A DNA stretch of 5,182 nucleotides, from NCBI GenBank assembly GCA_031287505.1, contig JAITSW010000075.1:1-5182 (forward strand), given 5' to 3'. The notes under the pieces were generated by a model that saw only the letters and a list, made by a program, of their open reading frames with translations, ran no database searches and was not told the DNA's origin. This document shows, one piece after another, positions 1 through 4,622 of the stretch (position 1 is its first letter; every line of letters begins with the position of its first letter). The DNA comes from Propionibacteriaceae bacterium (GTDB lineage Bacteria; Actinomycetota; Actinomycetes; Propionibacteriales; Propionibacteriaceae). The position numbers were made by a program, and so were the translations under genes.

Positions 1-1014
1 CTAGTCGTCGTAGGTGCCGACAATTCCCTCTAGCTCTGCGGCTACGCCGTAAATGCGGGAGGAATCCAATTTGGCGATATCGACGGAGGTGGGAATTTCT
101 TCGCCACGCAGGGCCTTGACGCCCATTTCGGCTGCGAGATAACCAGTTTCAGGAACGTCGTAGTAATAAATGCCGAACCATTTCCCTTCTTTCACCGCAG
201 AGACGGACTGGCGAGAGCCGCCGTTGGCAACCAACTTGACCTTTGAGGTGTCAACCAGAGATTCCAAACCTGCGATGGGCTGGCTAGCGCCGATGATGAC
301 ATCCACATCTGGGTGCGCTTGGAGCAAATCTTGGCCAGCTTTGCGACCCTCATCTTGGGTGTAACCACCCTGAAGGTTTGAGTAGATCTCAGTGATGCCG
401 CCGGCTTTTAGGGTGTCAACGACGTGCTGGGTGCGTGCATTGTCTAGCGGCAAGGTCGCGTTGCCTTGCAGATAGGCAACCTTGCAGGGGTTGGCCTTGA
501 GTTCTTCGCAGGCACCGAGTCCGAGCTTTCCCAGGGCATCACCATTCGTGGTCGGGGTGTCGACAATCGCAAATGTGCCCTCAACTTGGGCTTCGTAGGT
601 GTCGTAAAGGTTGCCCACCGGGAAATCTGCGGCTACAACTTTGATGCCTTGCTTGACGGCCTGCTCGACAGCCGGAATCAATGCTCCGCCGTCATTCGCG
701 CCAATCACATAGACCTGGTACTTACCAGTGGTGTTGGCATCCTGAATCTGCTGGACCTGCTTTTCGGCATTGAATTCGCCATCAAAGAACTCAACCGTCG
801 CGTTGTTTTCGGCCGCGTATCTGCTGATGCCTTCATACACGGCATTGGCAAAAGAGTTGGCCTTGGCTGCCCCGAAGAAGGCGATTCCGATAGGGGCGTC
901 CGTGGGGGTGCTAGCGCTGTTGGATCCGACCGGAGCGGGATCCTGGGTACAGGCACTCAACAGTGCGAGTGCCGAAATTGTGCTGACTGTGATCAGATGT
1001 CTGACAGCTTTCAT
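1..1014 (-). CDS. Sugar-type ABC transporter substrate-binding lipoprotein
   Basis: This is a complete 337-residue protein, probably an extracytoplasmic receptor that binds a small solute (sugar or sugar-like) and delivers it to an ABC permease. Residues 1-22 form a lipoprotein signal peptide: a basic start (K2, R5), a hydrophobic core, and the lipobox L19-S20-A21-C22, so C22 should be lipidated. A flexible Ser/Thr/Pro-rich linker follows to about residue 40. From about 42 to 300 it reads like a type-1 periplasmic binding fold (Peripla_BP_4/RbsB-like): a first strand IGIAFF, the segment QVQQIQDA near 86-93, VYVIGAND at 101-108, IKVVAADFP at 124-132, and DVDVIIGAS near 237-244. Length is normal for the family. 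The ATG start is supported by a strong ribosome-binding site, GGAGGAG, 4 bases upstream (1019-1025). C169 and C177 are the only cysteines after C22 and could form a disulfide. The ligand cannot be told; TorT-like or ribose-like receptors are alternatives. Stop codon is TAG at 3-1. Confidence 0.94.
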   Translation of the reverse strand: MKAVRHLITVSTISALALLSACTQDPAPVGSNSASTPTDAPIGIAFFGAAKANSFANAVYEGISRYAAENNATVEFFDGEFNAEKQVQQIQDANTTGKYQVYVIGANDGGALIPAVEQAVKQGIKVVAADFPVGNLYDTYEAQVEGTFAIVDTPTTNGDALGKLGLGACEELKANPCKVAYLQGNATLPLDNARTQHVVDTLKAGGITEIYSNLQGGYTQDEGRKAGQDLLQAHPDVDVIIGASQPIAGLESLVDTSKVKLVANGGSRQSVSAVKEGKWFGIYYYDVPETGYLAAEMGVKALRGEEIPTSVDIAKLDSSRIYGVAAELEGIVGTYDD

Positions 1015-1079
1015 GAGTCTCCTCCAAGGTGTGGGATTTCAGACTAGTTTCAATCTGGACTGGTGTTAGCTTAGGAGGA

Positions 1080-1094
1080 ATCCTCATAGAGGAT
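1080..1094. repeat. Perfect inverted repeat in the leader of the binding-protein gene
   Basis: The arms ATCCTC and GAGGAT are perfect complements around a 3-base centre, ATA. The left arm can also pair with an overlapping GAGGA at 1075-1079 (GAGGA-A-TCCTC), so two alternative structures share it. It lies about 65 bases upstream of the ATG of the substrate-binding gene. It could be a regulator site or a small leader hairpin. Nothing in the sequence proves a function. Confidence 0.35.
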
Positions 1095-1115
1095 GCCCAC
1101 ATCTCGGGAGCGGCT

Positions 1116-1128
1116 ACCGGTTATAACC
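1116..1128 (-). promoter_or_regulatory. Candidate -10 and palindromic operator for the substrate-binding gene
   Basis: A perfect 10-base palindrome, GGTTATAACC (1119-1128), overlaps a second one, ACCGGT (1116-1121). Read on the minus strand, the first contains TATAAC (1125-1120), a five-of-six match to the -10 consensus. No convincing -35 is seen at 16-18 bases. A start near 1112 would give a leader of roughly 100 bases. Overlapping palindromes at a -10 upstream of a sugar-binding protein suggest repression by a LacI- or GntR-type regulator; this is inference. A weaker alternative promoter is CTAACA with TAGTCT at 18-base spacing, closer to the gene. Confidence 0.33.
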
Positions 1129-1342
1129 AGAATGTAACAATGGGTCCGGGCTGTTGCCGACGCCATGCCTAGCACTTGGAGTGCCCTTGGACACGTGGTG
1201 TGGATTGCCTTCAGGTGAGATTAGAGCGTCTCGCCGCAAAGAAATCCACAAGACTCGCCTATTGTGTCTGACAACTGCACCCTCTTTGGTTGCGATGGGC
1301 CAGCCATTCAAATCCGCTCTTGGCATATGTGCCTAGAGTTGA

Positions 1343-1364
1343 ATAGGCGTATCCATTGGCCTAT
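1343..1364. repeat. Inverted repeat ATAGGC / GCCTAT
   Basis: ATAGGC (1343-1348) and GCCTAT (1359-1364) are perfect 6-bp arms around a 10-base loop. The TAGGC of the left arm can instead pair with GCCTA at 1331-1335, so two mutually exclusive hairpins are possible. It lies 38-59 bases past the stop of the minus-strand PNPOx-like gene and could help end its transcript. There is no T-run after it on either strand. Confidence 0.3.
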
Positions 1365-1373
1365 GTCTCTCAA

Positions 1374-1393
1374 CGCCGGGATCTCGCTCGGCG
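1374..1393 (-). terminator. Weak candidate terminator after the PNPOx-like gene
   Basis: The arms CGCCG and CGGCG (1374-1378 and 1389-1393) flank a 10-base loop. On the minus strand the hairpin begins 8 bases after the TAA stop of the PNPOx-like gene. The following bases on that strand (TTGAGAGACA) are not a U-tract, so it is a poor match to an intrinsic terminator. Position is the main support. Confidence 0.25.
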
Positions 1394-1401
1394 GCAGCGA
1401 A

Positions 1402-1815
1402 TTACAGAGTGAACGTCTGAGTTTTGAGCCAGCGGTAGAAGCGGGCTGTCTTCGCTGTAAACCGGAGGACGCAGTAGTCAGGGTCAGTGATTCCGGCGGG
1501 GTACACGCGTTTCATACTGGGCTTCCAACGAGCCTGTTTGGATGCGTCGTCGTTGAGGATTTCCATCTCGCCCTCCAACATGACTCCTTCGTATATCGGG
1601 AATCCTCGGAAGAAGTACAGGCATGCGGCAGGGTTGGCCAGCCATTGGGAGACTCGCGCTGAAGAGTTGTTGGAGTCGAAGTAGAAGGTGTCCTCCCCGT
1701 CGTGGGCTGACACGAGCATGGCCTTGACGTTCGGATGGCCGTTTTCGGCGACTGACCCGACGACGGCGAATTTAGACTTCATCAAACGGTGGGCCCGTTG
1801 CCTGTAGGTTGCCAC
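1402..1815 (-). CDS. Pyridoxamine 5'-phosphate oxidase-like flavoprotein
   Basis: A 137-residue cytoplasmic protein of the PNPOx-like FMN-binding split-barrel superfamily (general stress protein 26 type). Members bind FMN or a related cofactor, and most have no known substrate. Family features seen in order are an N-terminal helix (residues 2-12), the first barrel strands with GSVAENGHPNVKAML (20-34), FYFDSNNSSARV (44-55) with the S-S-x-R segment expected to hold the FMN phosphate, the strand ACLYFF (64-69), YEGVMLEGEMEIL (75-87), and the typical closing block YPAGITDPDYCVLRF (105-119). Length matches the short form of the family. The GTG start is the first possible one, because an in-frame TAG lies seven codons upstream with no other start between. 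No good ribosome-binding site precedes it. ATG at residue 12 would cut off the N-terminal helix found in relatives. A true PdxH role is unlikely given its small size. Confidence 0.9.
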   Translation of the reverse strand: MATYRQRAHRLMKSKFAVVGSVAENGHPNVKAMLVSAHDGEDTFYFDSNNSSARVSQWLANPAACLYFFRGFPIYEGVMLEGEMEILNDDASKQARWKPSMKRVYPAGITDPDYCVLRFTAKTARFYRWLKTQTFTL

Positions 1816-1821
1816 GGCGCA

Positions 1822-1850
1822 ATTGTGCCTTGTCTACAGGATGCTGTCAC
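1822..1850 (-). promoter_or_regulatory. Candidate promoter for a leaderless PNPOx-like transcript
   Basis: On the minus strand, GTGACA (1850-1845) and CACAAT (1827-1822) are spaced exactly 17 bases apart. Each matches four of six consensus bases of the -35 and -10. Only 7 bases lie between the -10 and the GTG start, so transcription would begin at or next to the start codon. Together with the lack of a ribosome-binding site (only AAGG about 12 bases away), this fits leaderless translation, which is common in actinobacteria. Confidence 0.4.
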
Positions 1851-1904
1851 CTTCTTTTGTTCCCAAGCTGTCTAGCCTGAAAGGATTGTATCTACCCAAG
1901 GGAA

Positions 1905-1932
1905 GTGTCAAGGACATACAGCGGCGAATAGT
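1905..1932 (+). promoter_or_regulatory. Weak candidate promoter of the three-gene membrane operon
   Basis: GTGTCA (1905-1910) and AATAGT (1927-1932) are spaced 16 bases apart and each matches four of six consensus bases. They lie about 50 bases before the GTG at 1984. The region between the divergent PNPOx-like gene and this operon must hold a promoter, but this one is not strong and other choices cannot be excluded. Confidence 0.22.
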
Positions 1933-1936
1933 CAAC

Positions 1937-1952
1937 CAAATCGGCCGAATTT
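1937..1952. promoter_or_regulatory. Operator-like palindrome upstream of the membrane operon
   Basis: A perfect 8-base palindrome, TCGGCCGA (1941-1948), sits inside a looser symmetric element with AAAT and ATTT outer arms. It lies 32 bases before the first possible start of the membrane protein gene and downstream of the candidate promoter. A repressor site is possible, but no regulator gene is present in the window to support this. Confidence 0.22.
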
Positions 1953-1983
1953 TCCCGTGGCAGCGGGGGTTTGCGCTTAGTGT

Positions 1984-3507
1984 GTGTCTGCAACACAATT
2001 GACTAAAGCGTCAGGCGAAAATGGGATTATGACGGTATTTAGACAATGGCGGGACTCTTTTCGCGCTATCTGCTCAGGTACTGCGTGTTTGTGGTGGCGA
2101 CTTGCCCCGATGTTATTGTCTGCTTTTTCAATCACTTATCTTGCTTCGCGGTTGCTGCAATTGGGGGCAGCTTGGATTGCTGCCTGGCAGCCGTCAAGGG
2201 AAATGGTTTTTGTTGAAAAGGGGGGCACTTACGTTTGGGAGACTATACAGGGTGCCACCTGGAATCAGTGGGTGGCGGTAGGGCTGCTCTCGCTGAGTTT
2301 CTTAGCTTTACTTATTGGGCTCGTCGTCATCCTGCGTGGTATCGCAAGCTACTTAGAGGCAAACGGTTTTCTTCCCAACAACCCGGAAGACCCAAAGGCC
2401 AAGGATTCAATCGGACGGACGCTGTCGGTTACCTTGCTGGCTTTCTTAGGTATTTATTCAGTCTTCGGCTACATCGGGCAAACTGCCAGTAACGTCATGA
2501 TGGACGCAACGATGTTCTCCAGTGACTGGTCTGACCTAGTCGTCCAGGCGCTGGTGCCGCAGACTTTGGAGGACTCCTTAGTTGTTCTCGCGGTGATTCT
2601 GGGAGCATTTTTGTTGCGACGTGTCGTGGACCTGATTGGACGGCGCACCGGAAAGCTCTGGCCGGGTTTTTTCGCCGCTGCTGTAGAGGCGTTCTATTTG
2701 CTGGCTTTCTTCATTGCGGGAAGTCATTTGCTTGCCCGAGTGATGAATTGGGCCCGGGATCGAGAAGTAGCTGATTGGGCGCGCCGCCTCATCTCCTGGA
2801 TGTCTTCGCCTTTGAGGCAATTCGGATTGAACGTTCCCGACTTGTTACTGGGCGTTTGGCATTGGTTTTGGGAGATAGGCTGGCCGGTCGTCATAACCAG
2901 TTTTCTCCAGCCGATGCTTTGGTTTGCCCTCGCCGCGTTGGTGATTGGAACTCAGATCGAATCCTTCGGCGAATTGTTGCGCTCGGTAGACTCGAAAACT
3001 ACTGCTCCTAGACATAAACACTTGGCGAAGCTGGCCTCCAAGTTAGCCGGTTCTGAAAGGAAACGAGAAGCAGCAGTCCAAATCCAAGATGCGGTCTTCG
3101 GCGATTTAGACGAAAAATATCTGCCGATCTTCCAAGTGTTGCGGCTAACTTGGAAAGCCGGGGTTGGTTTCCTAGGTGCCTTCGTTGCCGCCTTCAATCT
3201 GCTTGAATGCTTAGCAAATTGGGCTGACTACGCCCTGTTTTCGCTTTACGGTCCTCATCTGCTACCGGAGCAATACGTATTTGACCAGGTGAAACAACTC
3301 GCTCTGGATGTGCTTTTCATAACACTGCGCCTGGCCTTGTTAGCTGTTGGCTATACCATCGCCTTCTCGGCAATGACCGGAATCACCAGCGGTAATCAAG
3401 TGAAATTTTCTTTGCCAAGTGTTTCAAACCCAACTCCGGCGACGGACGACTTGGACGGGAATCAACTCCTCGCCGACCCGTCGGCAGCTGCGGAGGTTCA
3501 CACATGA
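1984..3507 (+). CDS. Polytopic membrane protein of unknown function, first gene of operon
   Basis: A 507-residue integral membrane protein that I do not recognise. About eight helices can be placed, near residues 41-68, 96-118, 146-168, 196-212, 227-250, 299-322, 391-412 and 437-461. Basic residues cluster in the loops at 118-145, 212-226 and 323-390, giving N-in/C-in by the positive-inside rule. A Trp/Arg-rich amphipathic stretch (251-277) probably lies flat on the outer face. The largest inside loop (323-390) is charged and helical-looking (HKHLAKLASKLAGSERKREA). The tail (462-507) is polar and probably disordered. No ABC-permease EAA loop, kinase, GTPase or transporter signature was seen. 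The start is uncertain: GTG at 1984 is the earliest possible, as TAG lies at 1978-1980, but it has only a distant GGGGG upstream. ATG at 2029 (residue 16, MTVFRQ) is a reasonable alternative. The stop overlaps the next gene. Confidence 0.88.
   Translation: MSATQLTKASGENGIMTVFRQWRDSFRAICSGTACLWWRLAPMLLSAFSITYLASRLLQLGAAWIAAWQPSREMVFVEKGGTYVWETIQGATWNQWVAVGLLSLSFLALLIGLVVILRGIASYLEANGFLPNNPEDPKAKDSIGRTLSVTLLAFLGIYSVFGYIGQTASNVMMDATMFSSDWSDLVVQALVPQTLEDSLVVLAVILGAFLLRRVVDLIGRRTGKLWPGFFAAAVEAFYLLAFFIAGSHLLARVMNWARDREVADWARRLISWMSSPLRQFGLNVPDLLLGVWHWFWEIGWPVVITSFLQPMLWFALAALVIGTQIESFGELLRSVDSKTTAPRHKHLAKLASKLAGSERKREAAVQIQDAVFGDLDEKYLPIFQVLRLTWKAGVGFLGAFVAAFNLLECLANWADYALFSLYGPHLLPEQYVFDQVKQLALDVLFITLRLALLAVGYTIAFSAMTGITSGNQVKFSLPSVSNPTPATDDLDGNQLLADPSAAAEVHT
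3037..3154. repeat. 13-bp inverted repeat inside the membrane protein gene
   Basis: TCCAAGTTAGCCG (3037-3049) and its exact complement CGGCTAACTTGGA (3142-3154) are separated by 92 bases. The right arm also takes part in a local hairpin, TCCAAGT (3131-3137) with ACTTGGA (3148-3154). The repeat brackets residues about 352-391, much of the large cytoplasmic loop of the encoded protein. It may be chance or an mRNA fold. Confidence 0.4.
3492..3507 (+). promoter_or_regulatory. Translational coupling junction 1 (GGAGG and ATGA overlap)
   Basis: GGAGG (3492-3496) lies 7 bases before ATG 3504, and ATGA (3504-3507) holds both the start of the second gene and the TGA stop of the first. The ribosome-binding site lies inside the end of the first gene. 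This fixes the start of the second gene and indicates stop-restart coupling. Confidence 0.8.
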
Positions 3508-4073
3508 GAACAAAACTACCGGTGTTGGTAGTTGCGCTGCTGAGCGTTCTCGTTAGCGCGTTATTGGTGGCAGTGGTTCCGGTGCCGCGAGAGATTCACT
3601 CAAGTGCGGGTATCGCAGAGCAAGTTCAACTACAACCGGGGCTTACCGTAAAGGTAAAGCCGGTGGCCATTACCCAGCAGATTTGTCCGTCATCGTCAAC
3701 GGAGCCTTGCAGTGCAAATAGCTCTAATCGCAGCACCGAAGAAACCTTCCTCGTTATCGAGGTGGAACGAGCTGCAACCCAAATAATCACCAGCGGCACA
3801 ATCAAGCTCGAAGTGCTGAGTCAAGGCAAATCATTCGGCACGAAAGACACTGTATTACCGCCTCCGGTTGGATTCACCACCAAAGGAGTGGTGGTTTTCC
3901 TGATGCCCGGTAGGTTCCTAGAAGGTGCCCGCTTACAGGTCAAAATAACTGGCGTGCTTTCCGGCTATTACCGGGTGGTGAAATACGATCTCGGGCTGAC
4001 ACCCGCGACAATCGCCGAATTGGGGATCAAGTTGTACCAGCCTTTGCAAGACCGAACGGAGGTGAATCGATGA
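3504..4073 (+). CDS. Single-pass anchored extracytoplasmic protein, second gene of operon
   Basis: A 189-residue protein of unknown function. Residues 1-4 (MRTK) are basic and 5-26 form one hydrophobic helix with no lipobox and no clear signal peptidase site, so it is most likely an N-in membrane anchor, although cleavage cannot be excluded. The rest is outside and looks beta-rich: LTVKVKPVAI (47-56), TFLVIEVERA (81-90), IKLEVLS (100-106), GVVVFLMPG (128-136), ARLQVKITGV (142-151) and YRVVKYDL (156-163). The only two cysteines, C61 and C69, flank a Ser-rich polar loop (62-79) and may form a disulfide. The pattern of a strand ending in F-x-x-P followed by another strand recalls small immunoglobulin-like envelope domains of the DUF4352 kind, but this is a visual resemblance only. 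It overlaps both neighbours by 4 bases, so it is made in step with the membrane protein. Confidence 0.88.
   Translation: MRTKLPVLVVALLSVLVSALLVAVVPVPREIHSSAGIAEQVQLQPGLTVKVKPVAITQQICPSSSTEPCSANSSNRSTEETFLVIEVERAATQIITSGTIKLEVLSQGKSFGTKDTVLPPPVGFTTKGVVVFLMPGRFLEGARLQVKITGVLSGYYRVVKYDLGLTPATIAELGIKLYQPLQDRTEVNR
4058..4073 (+). promoter_or_regulatory. Translational coupling junction 2 (GGAGG and ATGA overlap)
   Basis: GGAGG (4058-4062) lies 7 bases before ATG 4070, and ATGA (4070-4073) shares the start of the third gene with the stop of the second. The layout is identical in spacing to the first junction. This fixes the start of the third gene. Confidence 0.8.
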
Positions 4074-4612
4074 TTAACCTCCGCCGAGGCAGGCAATGGT
4101 TCCTGGCTGGCATCGCAATCAGCTCAAGCATCCTGATTCTCTCTCTGATTAGCGGGACTCTGTATTTGCGCAACACCGAGCATTTCCAAATCTTGGAATC
4201 GGGTGCTTGGTTGGCCAATAGCGCCGGCTTCCAGTTCAGGCTTGATCGCCTTGAAACTTGGGATGAGATCCCGCATGACAATGGCGATTCCACCCTTCCC
4301 TATCCCGGAGCCGACTTTTTAGTTGCCCGGGTAACTGTGAAAGCACCCGGTGTAATCCCAGAAAGACACGATTGCGTGTTGCGGCTAATCGGCACCGAGC
4401 GCCGGGAGTGGAGCGCCGATAGCGATTACGCCATGGACTCTTTAGTTTCTGTTTGCAAAGGACTTGCCGAAAAGGCGGCCGGCGGTACACATATGGAGGC
4501 AACTGCGTTGCTGGCGTTCCAGATTCCAATAAAGCTGCATTCCGAAGTGGTCGGATTAGCTCCCCGGGCAGTTGTGGGCTTCGAACCGACGCATGTGCTG
4601 CCGGTGAAGTGA
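4070..4612 (+). CDS. Single-pass anchored extracytoplasmic protein, third gene of operon
   Basis: A 180-residue protein that I do not recognise. The N-terminus MINLRRGRQW is basic and is followed by a hydrophobic helix at about 11-32, so it should be an N-in, C-out anchored protein; there is no lipobox. The outer domain appears to be a small beta sandwich. Its strands are FQFRLDRLETW (54-64), ADFLVARVTVK (81-91), CVLRLIG (102-108), ATALLAFQIPI (144-154) and a closing AVVGFEPTHVLPV (167-179). The order, a strand of alternating hydrophobics ADFLVARVTV, a middle part, then LLAFQIP and a final strand, is close to what is known for DUF4352-like domains; I rate that assignment as tentative. C102 and C129 are the only cysteines and sit where a disulfide could bridge the sheet. 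It is the last gene of the operon, and its final codons form one arm of the terminator hairpin. Confidence 0.88.
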   Translation: MINLRRGRQWFLAGIAISSSILILSLISGTLYLRNTEHFQILESGAWLANSAGFQFRLDRLETWDEIPHDNGDSTLPYPGADFLVARVTVKAPGVIPERHDCVLRLIGTERREWSADSDYAMDSLVSVCKGLAEKAAGGTHMEATALLAFQIPIKLHSEVVGLAPRAVVGFEPTHVLPVK

Positions 4613-4622
4613 ACTTCACCGG
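4601..4622. terminator. Shared bidirectional terminator hairpin over both convergent stops
   Basis: CCGGTGAAGT (4601-4610) and ACTTCACCGG (4613-4622) are perfect 10-base complements around a 2-base centre; in RNA this would fold as a 9-bp stem with a UGAA loop. The plus-strand TGA (4610-4612) falls at the apex. The minus-strand TGA (4618-4616) lies inside the other arm. Neither side has a U-tract, so it is not a classical intrinsic terminator, but its place between convergent genes supports a role in ending both transcripts. Confidence 0.6.

Larger units (their letters stand above)
1129..1401. other. Non-coding gap with small hairpins
   Basis: No credible gene was found here. Short frames on both strands (for example minus 1114-1326 and plus 1154-1336) lack ribosome-binding sites and any recognisable protein pattern. 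Visible structure is limited to inverted repeats. One pairs 1214-1220 (GGTGAGA) with 1229-1235 (TCTCGCC), with one wobble pair as RNA. A near-palindrome around CATATG lies at 1322-1333. Repeated GCCTA/TAGGC elements occur at 1331-1364. The part nearest 1401 probably ends transcription of the minus-strand oxidoreductase-like gene. Confidence 0.5.

Noticed and set aside
466..1047. Open frame of 193 codons on the plus strand
   Set aside because: It lies wholly antisense to the well-supported substrate-binding lipoprotein gene, has no ribosome-binding site, and its translation has no domain pattern.
1114..1326. Short minus-strand frame of 70 codons in the gap
   Set aside because: No ribosome-binding site, no recognisable protein pattern, and it overlaps the candidate promoter palindrome of the next gene.
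1264..1662. Plus-strand frame of 132 codons
   Set aside because: Much of it is the antisense shadow of the PNPOx-like gene, which has clear family motifs.
1..3507. Idea that the polytopic protein is the permease partner of the substrate-binding lipoprotein
   Set aside because: It lies in a separate, divergent unit, is much longer than sugar permeases of this class, and shows no EAA-type loop; there is no ATPase gene nearby.
3136..4388. 13-base direct repeat GTGTTGCGGCTAA at 3136 and 4376
   Set aside because: In both places it encodes Val-Leu-Arg-Leu in frame; common codon choice explains it and there is no flanking similarity.
4236..4619. Minus-strand frame of 127 codons opposite the third operon gene
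   Set aside because: Composition is Arg/Pro-rich as expected for an antisense frame; the plus-strand gene has an anchor, coupled start and beta pattern.
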